Assembly: GCA_934271275.1 (NCBI GenBank)
Contig: CAKQRD010000003.1
Location: forward strand, 62,001 to 126,000
DNA from: an uncultured Clostridia bacterium
Lineage (GTDB): Bacteria > Bacillota > Clostridia > Christensenellales > Borkfalkiaceae
DNA: 64,000 nucleotides
Reading direction: 5' to 3'
The notes beneath the pieces were generated by a model. The model had not been told where the DNA came from, ran no database searches, and worked only from the letters and a program-made list of their open reading frames with translations. Position 1 is the first letter of the stretch; the number at the start of each line of letters is the position of its first letter. Below, piece by piece: positions 1 through 8,219 of this stretch. A program made the position numbers and the translations under genes.

Positions 1-1
1 G

Positions 2-46
2 GATATAGACGATAAATCGGACGGGGAAACCAAAGGGGAAGAATAA
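2..46 (+). CDS. C-terminal end of an unidentified upstream gene (partial)
   Basis: The first bases read in frame as a short acidic tail (about 14 residues, rich in D, E and K) that ends at a TAA whose last base is the A of the coaX start codon. The TAATG overlap suggests translational coupling with coaX. Nothing in these few residues identifies the protein; a biotin-protein ligase is a common neighbour of coaX in Clostridia, but that is only a guess from gene order. Confidence 0.5.
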   Translation, partial: DIDDKSDGETKGEE

Positions 47-813
47 TGCTTCTTGCGATAGATATAGGCAACACTAATATTAAATACGGCATTTATAACG
101 GAGAAGATCTCGTCGCGTCGTTCCGGGTTTCATCGAGACTTTCGAGAACCGCGGACGAATACGGTTCGGTGCTTATAAATCTTCTTGCGAGCAAAGGGCT
201 TAAAACTTCGGACGTGACGGGCGTTATAATGTCGTCCGTTATTCCTTCTCTTAACTATACCATATGTCATATGTGCGAATACTTTTTCGGTGTTTCGCCG
301 CTTATGGTAGGGCCGGGGATAAAAACGGGGCTTAACGTAAAGGCGGATAACCCGAAAGAGGTCGGGGCGGATATTATAGTGAACTGCGTTTCGGCGTTTA
401 CGAAATACGGCGGACCCGTTATCGTTATAGACTTCGGCACGGCGACGACCTTCGACGCGGTGACGGGAAATTGCGAACTTATCGGCGTGGCGATAGCTCC
501 GGGTATAAAAACCTCTCTCGAAGGGCTTACGAAAAATACCGCGCAACTTCCGACCATAGAGCTGGAAGCTCCGAAAAGCGTTCTCGGAAAAAACACTAAA
601 ACGAGCATGCAATCGGGGCTTATATTCGGCTTCGCGGGGCTTGTGAATAATATTGTCCGAAAGATGAAAAAAGAGTTTAAAACGGACGGCGTAAAGGTCG
701 TTGCGACGGGCGGTCTCGGGGAGCTTATCGCGAAAGAGTCGGACGTTATAGACGTCGTGGACAGAACTCTTACGCTAGACGGACTCAAAGAAATATATAA
801 GCTTAACGCGTAA
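46..813 (+). CDS. coaX: Type III pantothenate kinase
   Basis: Phosphorylates pantothenate with ATP, the first step of coenzyme A synthesis, in the cytosol. The 255-aa length is normal for the family. The N-terminal phosphate-binding segment DIGNTNIKYGIY, the GADIIVN segment near residue 107 and IDFGTATTFDAV near residue 128 are the family's ASKHA-fold motifs, followed by APGIKTS. Type III enzymes are known to be insensitive to CoA feedback and usually need a monovalent cation; whether that holds here is inferred. An AAGGGGAAG ribosome binding site precedes the ATG, which overlaps the preceding stop codon, so it probably lies in an operon with the cut-off gene. Confidence 0.95.
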   Translation: MLLAIDIGNTNIKYGIYNGEDLVASFRVSSRLSRTADEYGSVLINLLASKGLKTSDVTGVIMSSVIPSLNYTICHMCEYFFGVSPLMVGPGIKTGLNVKADNPKEVGADIIVNCVSAFTKYGGPVIVIDFGTATTFDAVTGNCELIGVAIAPGIKTSLEGLTKNTAQLPTIELEAPKSVLGKNTKTSMQSGLIFGFAGLVNNIVRKMKKEFKTDGVKVVATGGLGELIAKESDVIDVVDRTLTLDGLKEIYKLNA

Positions 814-915
814 GGCACGTATTGCGTGGCGTTAAAGGATTTTGCAGGAGCAAATTAAACGCGTCGTAAGGCGCACGTTATCGTATATTGTAAAGCGAAG
901 AAAAAGGAGAACGAA

Positions 916-2196
916 ATGAAAAAAGTCGGAATAGCGCTTCTCGGGCTGGGCGTGGTAGGCGGCGGAGTCTATCAGATTCTTACCGATAAAAAGGAGTATT
1001 TCAAAAAGACGCAGGGACTCGATATAAGCGTGGAATGCGTACTCGTAAGAAACGCCGAAAAAGCGATAAAAAAGGGTGTTCCGAGCGAAAAAATCGCTTC
1101 TTCGATAGAGGACGTTATTTCTAACCCCGCGGTAGACGTGGTCGTAGAGGTTATCGGCGGCACAGAACCCGCTAAAACTTACGTTCTTAAATCGCTTATG
1201 AGCGGAAAAACGGTCGTTACGGCTAATAAAGAGCTTGTAGCAAAGCACTGGTTAGAACTCGAAGAAATGGCGAAAAAAATGAACGCGGGACTGTTCTTCG
1301 AGGCGAGCTGCGTAGGCGGCGTTCCCGTAATCCGCACCCTTCAGGACGGAATGCAGGCAAACGAAATCCGTTCTATAAAAGGTATAATCAACGGCACGAC
1401 AAATTATATTTTAACGAAAATGTCCGATGAAGGCTCTTCTTACGAAGAAGCTCTTAAAGAGGCACAACGCCTCGGGTTTGCGGAAGCCGATCCGACCGCC
1501 GACGTGGAAGGCTTCGACGCAAGCTACAAGCTTTCCATACTCGCGAGCCTTGCTTTCAACGCGCGCGTATCGGTGGAAAACGTTAAACGAGAAGGAATAT
1601 CTCTCGTTGATAAAACGGACATCGCGTACGGACAGACTATGGGGTATACGTTAAAGCTTCTCGGTATCGGCAAGAACGAAAACGGCGGCGTAGACGTAAG
1701 GGTTCACCCGACGTTCGTAAAGAAAAGCGATCCGCTCGCTTCGGTACACGACGCTTTTAACGCGGTGCTTATTACGGGCGATTCGGTAGGCGAAATAATG
1801 CTTTACGGGAGAGGCGCGGGCGCGCTTCCCACGGGCAGCGCGGTAGTTTCGGATATAATTTTTGCGGCAAAGCACGACGATTATTATTACGCGCCGTTTA
1901 TCAGCGGGAACGCAGGCGGTAAAGAAGCCAAAATCGTTTCCGATTTTATTACGAAATATTATATCAGGCTTTTCGTCGCGGATAACGCGGGCGTGCTTTC
2001 GAGGATAACGGGAGTTTTCGCTAAAAACGGCATAAGCATAAAAGAAGTAAAACAAATTTCGGCAGAAGAGGGCAAAGCGGAAATCGTTATCATAACGCAC
2101 CCGTCGGCAGAAAGCTCGATGCAAAAAACGCTCGATAAATTCCGCAATCTCGAAGACGTTTACGCGGTGAAAGGCTTTATAAGAATAGAAGAATAG
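916..2196 (+). CDS. hom: Homoserine dehydrogenase
   Basis: Reduces aspartate semialdehyde to homoserine with NAD(P)H, the branch point to threonine, methionine and (by isoleucine) branched amino acids. Residues 1-20 carry the Rossmann motif GLGVVGGGVY; GGTEPAK and the catalytic-domain segment IKGIINGTTNYIL follow. The last ~80 residues (from about 345, starting RLFVADNAGVLSRI) form an ACT domain, the usual allosteric sensor for threonine in this family. The length of 426 aa is typical. A clear AAAAAGGAGAACG site precedes the ATG. No thrB or thrC lies next to it; a strong terminator follows. Confidence 0.96.
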   Translation: MKKVGIALLGLGVVGGGVYQILTDKKEYFKKTQGLDISVECVLVRNAEKAIKKGVPSEKIASSIEDVISNPAVDVVVEVIGGTEPAKTYVLKSLMSGKTVVTANKELVAKHWLELEEMAKKMNAGLFFEASCVGGVPVIRTLQDGMQANEIRSIKGIINGTTNYILTKMSDEGSSYEEALKEAQRLGFAEADPTADVEGFDASYKLSILASLAFNARVSVENVKREGISLVDKTDIAYGQTMGYTLKLLGIGKNENGGVDVRVHPTFVKKSDPLASVHDAFNAVLITGDSVGEIMLYGRGAGALPTGSAVVSDIIFAAKHDDYYYAPFISGNAGGKEAKIVSDFITKYYIRLFVADNAGVLSRITGVFAKNGISIKEVKQISAEEGKAEIVIITHPSAESSMQKTLDKFRNLEDVYAVKGFIRIEE

Positions 2197-2282
2197 GTCT
2201 GTTCAAAATTTGGTAGACGGGAGTAATCGTTGCGGCAACGCAAAAAAATATAATCAAACACGTTAAAAATGTCGATAAAAAG

Positions 2283-2333
2283 AAAAAACGGAGCCGGCTT
2301 GCGAATTCTCTTCGCAAGCCGGCTCCGTTTTTT
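2283..2333. terminator. Bidirectional intrinsic terminator between hom and the DnaD-type gene
   Basis: A perfect 17-bp GC-rich stem (arms 2289-2305 and 2311-2327) with a 5-nt loop, flanked by A6 on the left and T6 on the right, so it works in both directions. It separates the convergent hom (+) and DnaD-type (-) genes. Confidence 0.95.
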
Positions 2334-2353
2334 AAAAAATCTATTTTAAATAA

Positions 2354-4030
2354 TTAAAAGCAATCGCATCGGTGCGTGCCGACGTAACCCGTGTCTCCGC
2401 ATTTTTCGCAGGCGTAGCGCGGGGAAAGGTCTCTGAAAGTTATGCCGAGCGGTTTCAGAATGTTTTCCGCTTTTTCGTGAAGCCCCGACTGTTCTTTTTC
2501 GAGATTGGCGAGAGCTTCCGAATTACCTGCCATTTCCGCAAAAGCGAGGTCCTTTTCGATAGAGAAGAGTCTTTCGTAAACCTCTTTGAAGCCTTCGAGT
2601 TTCATTGCGTCGTCGAGATTTTTCTGCGCTCTCGATACGGCAAGTGCGCGGCGGCGTTCGTATTCGCGGTTATAAGCTTCCTGCGAAATCGCGCCGTCCT
2701 GTGCTTTCTCCTCCGTCGAAAGGCTCTCGGGGGTATAAGTACCTTTATTTTTCCAGTTGGATAAAACGCCGTTCATATACGCGACTGGCGAGTTCTTTCC
2801 GGAAGCGAGTTTTGCCGCTTCCAGAATCATATCGTTCGTAAAGTTCCAGCTTTTCCAAACGGCAAGGTTTTCTCTGTCCCACGGTGTGGGGTGACGGTTT
2901 ATGCCGCACACGCCGAGCATGGTTTTTATAAATTCGTCCGTTTTCTTTTCTTCCTCGAAAGCGTCCGAAACGGCGGAAAGGTCTATTACGCCGTTTTTCC
3001 GCAAAGATTCAACCATTTCGTCCATTTCCGCAAACGATTTTTTATCGAGAACGAAACAACGCGCGGCGATAAGTTTAAGCGTTTCCGCCGAATAGCCGTA
3101 TGAAAACCACTTAGAAACGTATGTATCGACCACGGGATCTATGACTGCGACGTAAACGGATAAAGCTCTCGCAATATCTTTCGCCGCGTCTTCGGCTTCT
3201 TTCTTTTTATCGAAGAACGCCGCAATTTCTTCTTTGGAAAAGCATTTCATGGAATACAGCTCGTTTATAAGCGCGTCGAGCTTGTTCACGCTTCCTTTTT
3301 TAAGCCTTTCCGCGGCGTATAAAATCGCGGCAGGCTCGAAGCAAAGCTCTCTCGTCCATTTTTTGAACAGGTTGGAGTCTTCTATATCGGGGGTGCGGTT
3401 AACGGAAAGCGCGGTAAAAATCTTTTGTAATTCGCCGGTGCGTAAAACGTAAGAGGAAAGCTCTCTTTCCACCTTTTCGACGGTAGTAATGCCGCGATTG
3501 CCAAAGTCCTTAGCCACCTTAACGACGTAGCGATAGCTTACGTCTCCGCCCTTTCTGTCCGTACAATATTTGACTATCATAAGCATAGCCTCGGGCTTTA
3601 TGCCGTAAGTTTCCATAACGTCGAAGTATTCGGTGTATTCGCCCGTGGAAATCATTCGCTCGGGGAGAAGGGCTTGCAGTCCTTTGGTAAAGTCGGCATA
3701 TTTTTCTGGCTTGTATCTTCTCGGCTTTGAATAGGAAGCGGCTCTTACGGGTAAATACTTAACCGCGAACGGCTCTTTGGAGACGACCGAAAGAAGTCCG
3801 AACTCCTCCCAGTAAGTGAAACAATCTTTTATCGTTTCTTCCGAGAGAGAAAGTGTTTCGGCAATATCCGACAGGTTTTTATCCTGTTCCTGATTGTAGC
3901 AGAGATATAAACCGTAAAGATAAACCTTAACCGCGTCGCCGGAAGCCTCCGTCATGTATTCGAGAATGAAGCCGTTTTCGACGTTTACCGAAGAAGCCGC
4001 CGAAAATTCTTTGGAAAAAGAGCATACCAT
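2354..4030 (-). CDS. DnaD-domain replication protein with a C-terminal DnaI-like zinc motif
   Basis: Probable primosome component that helps load the replicative helicase. The N-terminal ~90 residues look like a winged helix (SLSEETIKDCFTYWEEFGLLSVV). Two helical DnaD/DnaB_2-type units follow; the second (about 385-440) has the family's Y-x3-L-x2-W pattern as YMNGVLSNWKNKG. The end is odd: residues 480-535 are a coiled-coil-like helix, and the last 20 residues hold four cysteines (C541, C544, C555, C557) in the pattern CEKCGDTGYVGTHRCDCF, which is how the zinc-binding N-terminal part of DnaI/DnaC helicase loaders reads. The ORF then stops, with a terminator at once and no ATPase behind it. 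At 558 aa it is longer than a usual DnaD (about 230-330 aa). AAAGGAT precedes the ATG. Confidence 0.8.
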   Translation of the reverse strand: MVCSFSKEFSAASSVNVENGFILEYMTEASGDAVKVYLYGLYLCYNQEQDKNLSDIAETLSLSEETIKDCFTYWEEFGLLSVVSKEPFAVKYLPVRAASYSKPRRYKPEKYADFTKGLQALLPERMISTGEYTEYFDVMETYGIKPEAMLMIVKYCTDRKGGDVSYRYVVKVAKDFGNRGITTVEKVERELSSYVLRTGELQKIFTALSVNRTPDIEDSNLFKKWTRELCFEPAAILYAAERLKKGSVNKLDALINELYSMKCFSKEEIAAFFDKKKEAEDAAKDIARALSVYVAVIDPVVDTYVSKWFSYGYSAETLKLIAARCFVLDKKSFAEMDEMVESLRKNGVIDLSAVSDAFEEEKKTDEFIKTMLGVCGINRHPTPWDRENLAVWKSWNFTNDMILEAAKLASGKNSPVAYMNGVLSNWKNKGTYTPESLSTEEKAQDGAISQEAYNREYERRRALAVSRAQKNLDDAMKLEGFKEVYERLFSIEKDLAFAEMAGNSEALANLEKEQSGLHEKAENILKPLGITFRDLSPRYACEKCGDTGYVGTHRCDCF

Positions 4031-4328
4031 ATTATTTTATCCTTTAATTCTCCGCAACGCGGGAAAAATACTTGCGCGAAAACCGATTATGTTATATAAT
4101 TATCATATTATATAATGCCCGAAAAGTCGGACTTGCGACAACGGGAGAAAAGATATCCCAGCCGTTCCGAAAAAAAATCGCGCAAAGTTTAACCCGAACG
4201 AAGCGTTACTTTGCCGTAAGAAACATTATATACGAAATTTTTCGCAAAATCAACCTTTAAGAAATAAAAGAACGAGAAATTGCGAATATTCACGGAGGCT
4301 TGCGCGTTTCCCGCGCGAAAAAGTGTAA
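4031..4328. other. Divergent intergenic region with AT-rich promoter-like block
   Basis: Separates the minus-strand DnaD-type gene from the plus-strand hydrolase-like gene. Around 4090-4117 there are repeated TATAAT-like hexamers on both strands but no good -35 match at 16-18 bp, so I cannot assign a promoter firmly. A 62-codon open frame at 4072-4260 has no ribosome binding site and looks random. Confidence 0.5.
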
Positions 4329-4331
4329 ATG
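4294..4331 (+). promoter_or_regulatory. Shine-Dalgarno separated from its start codon by a small hairpin
   Basis: GGAGG (4294-4298) lies 30 nt before the only possible ATG (4329); an in-frame TAA sits immediately upstream of that ATG and the next methionine is at codon 69. Between them is the hairpin GCGCG-TTTCC-CGCGC (4302-4316). Folding it would shorten the effective spacing to about 15 nt. Confidence 0.5.
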
Positions 4332-6029
4332 GCAGGAACAATTTTATCGCCGATAGCTATATGGAAGGACTTCATCGTTCCCTCGGGCGTATTCGGAGAA
4401 CCGATTAACGAAAGAGAGAAAGACGGTCTTACCGTAACCGAGCTGTATATAAACGGCAGAAAAACGCAGGACGGCGAAGTTAAAATTTACGGGGTACTCG
4501 TAAAGGAAACGGGAAAGAAAAATCTTCCTTCGATGCTCGTGCTTGCGGACTTTAAAGACGGGTGCGATTTGACTTTGGCGAAAAATCTTGCGAGCCGCGG
4601 ATACGAGGCTCTCGTTATAGACGTTGCGGGAAGAGCGGAAGGCAAAGATAAGTTTACCGTTTATCCCGACAGTATTTATTACGCAAATCTCGACGCTTCC
4701 GTATACGGCGAATGCGAGCTTACGGCAGACGTGAGCGAAACCTGCTGGTACGAGTGGACGGCGGCGGCTATTTACGCGGCTACCTTCTTGAAAGAACGCG
4801 AAAAGGATTCCGCGGTCGGCGCGATAGGAGTGGGCGGCGCGGCAACCGTGCTGTGGCAGGCGGCGGCTTTTTCCGACGTGTTTTCCTGTGCGGCGTTCGT
4901 GGCGGGCGCGGGGTGGTACGGCTATCGAGGCATAAGTAAGTTCGGCTCAGCTCCCGAGCCGCAGTTTTCGGACGAGGCTCTTCGCTATATCGCGGGCGTA
5001 GAACCGCAGTCTTATGCGAAGCACGTCAAATGTCCCGTGCTTTTGCTGTCCCCGACGAACAGCGCGATTTACGACCTCGACAGAGCGTACGACACGGTCG
5101 CGCGCGTTCCGGAAGATATTTATAAGGCGGTGCAATATTCGGTAGGAAGCAGAGAAGAGGTAGACGGCAAATGTTATGCGGACGCGCTCGTTTTCTTCGA
5201 GGCGTTTTTGCATAAAAACAAAGCCCGCGTCAAACTTCCTCGCGAAATTTTCGTCAAAGGCGAGATTAAAGACGGCAAGCTCGTAGCGGAGGTCGATCCC
5301 GACGAAGAAGGGCTTAAAGAAATAAATTTATACGTTGCGGAGCAGACGGTAGAACCGTGTTTCAGATGTTGGAGAAAGGTGTCCGCACATTCCGAAAGAG
5401 GCGAAGAAGGCTACGAATTCAGCTATTCGCCTTATATGGGTTCTAAAACGATAGCTTTTTTCGCTGAGGGCGTTTATAAAAACGGATTCAGACTCTGTTC
5501 GATCGTCGCGGCAAAGAGTTTCACCGAAGAAGAAGTGGACAGGTTTAACAGACATAAAATCGTTTATTCATCGAGAAAGCCTGATATGGAAAGCGTTTTC
5601 GCAAACGCAGAGGAGAATAATGAACCGCCCTTCGGAATAGATATAACGGGCGAGGAAAACGTTTCGCTTAAAAAAGGGCCTGTCGATTTATACGGAGTAA
5701 GCGGCAAAAAAGGGCTTTTGACCTTTAAAATAAACGCAGATAAATATAAGCCGGACGAGGACGCTCTTATGATGCTCGACGTATATCTTCCGGGCGGCGG
5801 AACGTTTTTCGTAAAACTTATAACGGACTTTTTCGGCGAAACGAGAGCGGAATATTCCGCTTCGGTCAGGATAATCGGGGGCGAAGTTTGGCAGAACGTC
5901 AAGTTTGAAAAGAGCAATTTCAAAACGGCGGAAGGAATGCCGCTAAAAAGTTACGCCAGAATCGAAGCGATAGAGTTCGTTTCCGAGGGAAATAAACCGT
6001 TTATTATAAACAACGTGCTTTGGATATAA
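4329..6029 (+). CDS. Alpha/beta-hydrolase-like protein lacking the nucleophile serine
   Basis: Residues 65-300 follow an alpha/beta-hydrolase order: a strand/loop LVLADFKDG, a GYEALVIDVAGR segment as in dipeptidyl-peptidase or acetyl-xylan esterase relatives, a helix, then the nucleophile-elbow position. There the sequence is GVGGA (167-171), with Gly169 where the family has Ser (G-x-S-x-G). The later CPVLLLSP strand and an acid/His region are only partly recognisable. The C-terminal part (about 310-566) is beta-rich and may hold two sandwich domains. No signal peptide is visible. Either a non-catalytic binding or scaffold protein or an enzyme with a different mechanism; no substrate can be named. 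It lies before lepB with 30 bp between them. Confidence 0.6.
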   Translation: MAGTILSPIAIWKDFIVPSGVFGEPINEREKDGLTVTELYINGRKTQDGEVKIYGVLVKETGKKNLPSMLVLADFKDGCDLTLAKNLASRGYEALVIDVAGRAEGKDKFTVYPDSIYYANLDASVYGECELTADVSETCWYEWTAAAIYAATFLKEREKDSAVGAIGVGGAATVLWQAAAFSDVFSCAAFVAGAGWYGYRGISKFGSAPEPQFSDEALRYIAGVEPQSYAKHVKCPVLLLSPTNSAIYDLDRAYDTVARVPEDIYKAVQYSVGSREEVDGKCYADALVFFEAFLHKNKARVKLPREIFVKGEIKDGKLVAEVDPDEEGLKEINLYVAEQTVEPCFRCWRKVSAHSERGEEGYEFSYSPYMGSKTIAFFAEGVYKNGFRLCSIVAAKSFTEEEVDRFNRHKIVYSSRKPDMESVFANAEENNEPPFGIDITGEENVSLKKGPVDLYGVSGKKGLLTFKINADKYKPDEDALMMLDVYLPGGGTFFVKLITDFFGETRAEYSASVRIIGGEVWQNVKFEKSNFKTAEGMPLKSYARIEAIEFVSEGNKPFIINNVLWI

Positions 6030-6059
6030 ATTTAAGGGGAAAGAGAACGAGGCGTTTTG

Positions 6060-6713
6060 ATGGAATATAAAATAAGAAAAAGCTTAATGGAAGAAAGAAG
6101 CGACGACGATGATAAACTTTTTTATCTTGGGGCGGCGGCTTTTTTCGCGGTGTTTTTTCTCGTTCTTATAATTCTCAACACATATGTTTTTGCCTGCGTC
6201 GTGGTTAAGGGCGCGTCTATGGAAAACACTCTTTTTACGGACGACGTTCTCGTTATAAACGTCAGAGAAGAAATAGATTACGGCGATATTGTCGTTATAA
6301 ACGAAGACGGAAACGCCGCCGCGTATCCGAGTAAAATCCGCAATAAAATCATAAAACGGGTGGTCGGCAAGGGCGGAGACGAGGTTAAGTTTTACGGCGG
6401 CAACGTATATCTTAAAAAGAGCGGCGAAAGCGAATTTACCGAGCTTAACGAACCGTATACAAAAAAACAGGGCGTATCGAATTATCGTTCGCCTGCGTCG
6501 TCCGTTCCCGAAACGGAGGAAACCGTGATAATCGTTCCGGACGGAGAGATATTTTTTCTCGGTGATAACAGAACGAACAGCAGCGATGCGAGAACGTACG
6601 GAACGAGAAGCGAAAATCAGGTCTGGGGCGTAGTGACGGGCTGGTCGCTCGGAGCGAGACCGTTTATGAATTTTTTATCGAAACTGTTCGGCTTCGGCGA
6701 CAACGCGCATTAA
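6060..6713 (+). CDS. lepB: Signal peptidase I
   Basis: Membrane-bound serine protease that removes signal peptides from secreted proteins. One N-terminal membrane helix (about 22-46) is followed by the S26 motifs: VVKGASMENTL with the nucleophile Ser53, IIKRVVGKGGD with the general base Lys99, and GDNRTNSSDART near the C-terminus. The Ser-Lys dyad is complete. About 217 aa, normal for the Gram-positive SipS type. A TTG directly upstream (6057) is in frame, but the ATG at 6060 is the better start, behind AAGGGGAAAGAG. It could process the secreted protease further along; lipoproteins would need LspA, not seen here. Confidence 0.95.
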   Translation: MEYKIRKSLMEERSDDDDKLFYLGAAAFFAVFFLVLIILNTYVFACVVVKGASMENTLFTDDVLVINVREEIDYGDIVVINEDGNAAAYPSKIRNKIIKRVVGKGGDEVKFYGGNVYLKKSGESEFTELNEPYTKKQGVSNYRSPASSVPETEETVIIVPDGEIFFLGDNRTNSSDARTYGTRSENQVWGVVTGWSLGARPFMNFLSKLFGFGDNAH

Positions 6714-6773
6714 AATTATTAACGAGTATTAAATTCGCGATTTATGTAAAAGTAAAAACGGCGGGGGAGAAAA

Positions 6774-7415
6774 GTGTCTTTTCTTAAAACGGGGCTGTTG
6801 TTCAGCCTTATAAAAAGAGTTATAGTCACGATTTTCAAGGCGGTATACGCTATACTGTCCTTTTTCAATCTGCACCTGACTCTTCTCGTCGGACTCGTCG
6901 GACTCGTACTGTTTTTAACGGGCGTTTTCGACAAATATCCGTCTGTGCAGACGGGGTTTTACATAGCGATAATCGCTTCTATACTCGTAGCAATAGTAGT
7001 TACGATAAGAAAGCTTTTAGGTCTTTCCGACAAGAAAAGGAAACGTAAAGGCATAGAGATAATGGATACCGAAAGCGCGGGCGGCACGGCAGATAAAAGC
7101 GGGAATGAGCCTTTGAGGTCGGAGAGCGACTCGGGGGTTCAGGCGGCGCAACCTTTTCAAGCCGTTCAACCCGTCGCGTATGCGGATGCTGCTTATTCGG
7201 AATACGGACAAGCGTCGTCCGGAGTTCAGCCGCAAACGCAGTATCAGAGAACGCCCGCAAACGTTCGCGAGCCGCAATATCCCGTATATTACGCGGTAAA
7301 ACAAAATCGGAATTATATAATGGCGGAATACGCCGACAGATACGAGCTGTATTTTAAGGACAGAAACGGACTAAAAAAAATTCGTACGGATATGAAAACG
7401 GAGAACAAATGGTAA
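6774..7415 (+). CDS. Hypothetical membrane protein with Q/A-rich linker
   Basis: I do not recognise this protein. It starts at a GTG behind a strong GGGGGAGA site. Two hydrophobic helices fill about residues 5-80 (including LTLLVGLVGLVLFLTGVF and YIAIIASILVAIVV), then a KKRKRKG stop-transfer cluster, a ~90-residue low-complexity linker rich in Q, A, P, S and Y, and a short C-terminal basic/tyrosine-rich segment. The topology fits a small membrane anchor with a cytoplasmic tail. It overlaps the next gene by 7 bp and probably shares its transcript with lepB. Confidence 0.7.
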   Translation: MSFLKTGLLFSLIKRVIVTIFKAVYAILSFFNLHLTLLVGLVGLVLFLTGVFDKYPSVQTGFYIAIIASILVAIVVTIRKLLGLSDKKRKRKGIEIMDTESAGGTADKSGNEPLRSESDSGVQAAQPFQAVQPVAYADAAYSEYGQASSGVQPQTQYQRTPANVREPQYPVYYAVKQNRNYIMAEYADRYELYFKDRNGLKKIRTDMKTENKW

Positions 7416-7924
7416 CATATTTTCACGAAGACGAACTGACGAAGGTCAGAAAACAAAAAAGGCTTTGCCTTGCGGTATACTTTATAATACTCGGCGTATA
7501 CGTTCTCGGAAGCGCGGCGTTATTTACCTGGTATTTGCTTCTTCCTTACAAAGCTCAGGAGATAACCACGGTAAAGCTTATAGAATACCCGCTCACGGCG
7601 GCGTTCGTGATATTTTCTTTTATATATCTCGGGGTGCCTTTCAAGAGAGTGAATAAATATTATAAGCTTTGCCGAAATATGGTCGGCGGGATAAAAGAGA
7701 AATATACGGGTAATTTTTTGGAGTACGACGAGACCGTGCAGATCAAAGACGGCGTGGACTTCAAGTCGCTCGTGTTTATAGAATGGAATAAATATAAAAA
7801 CGACTTTTTCGAGAGGAAGGTTCTCGTGTTTAACGAAAAGCCTTTTCCCGAAATACCCGAAAAATCGAACGTGACCTATGTCACACAGGGTAACGTTCTG
7901 ATTGAATACGAAATCTTATCATAA
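7409..7924 (+). CDS. Hypothetical two-helix membrane protein
   Basis: Unrecognised 171-aa protein whose ATG overlaps the end of the preceding gene, so the two are probably translated together. Two membrane helices (about 18-45 and 62-80) are followed by a ~90-residue cytoplasmic domain with alternating beta strands (EYDETVQIKDGVDFKSLVFIEW, VTYVTQGNVLIEYEIL). The layout recalls small Clostridia proteins that follow signal peptidases, but no function is implied. Confidence 0.7.
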   Translation: MVTYFHEDELTKVRKQKRLCLAVYFIILGVYVLGSAALFTWYLLLPYKAQEITTVKLIEYPLTAAFVIFSFIYLGVPFKRVNKYYKLCRNMVGGIKEKYTGNFLEYDETVQIKDGVDFKSLVFIEWNKYKNDFFERKVLVFNEKPFPEIPEKSNVTYVTQGNVLIEYEILS

Positions 7925-7937
7925 AAGGTATAAATAA

Positions 7938-8207
7938 ATGAGAGCGATAGTAACGGTTGTAGGAAAAGACAAATCGGGCATAATAGCGGGCGTTTCCGCC
8001 GCCCTTGCAGACAAAAAGGTAAACATAGAGGACATAAGCCAGACGATAGTACAGGGTAACTTTACTATGATAATGCTTTGCGATCTTTCGGGTGCAACCG
8101 TCGGCGTTGCGGAACTCGGAGCGGAGCTTAAAAGCCTCGGCGAAAAGATAGGCGTTTCCGTCCACGTTCAGCACGAGGACGTTTTCAACGCGATGCATAA
8201 GATATAA
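7938..8207 (+). CDS. ACT-domain protein, UPF0237 family
   Basis: A stand-alone 89-aa ACT domain: the first strand RAIVTVVGKDKSGIIAGVSAAL and the ligand-loop pattern DKSGIIAGV are typical of GcvR-like sensors that bind small molecules such as amino acids. It lies 12 bp before the PFL-family gene, a pairing that is widespread in Clostridia and other bacteria; the ACT protein is assumed to regulate or partner the larger one. Neither ligand nor target is established. AAAAGG precedes the ATG. Confidence 0.9.
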   Translation: MRAIVTVVGKDKSGIIAGVSAALADKKVNIEDISQTIVQGNFTMIMLCDLSGATVGVAELGAELKSLGEKIGVSVHVQHEDVFNAMHKI

Positions 8208-8219
8208 AGGATAGCGCCG

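Noticed and set aside
4072..4260. 62-codon plus-strand ORF in the gap before the hydrolase-like gene
   Set aside because: No ribosome binding site, low-complexity basic composition, and it covers the likely divergent promoter area.
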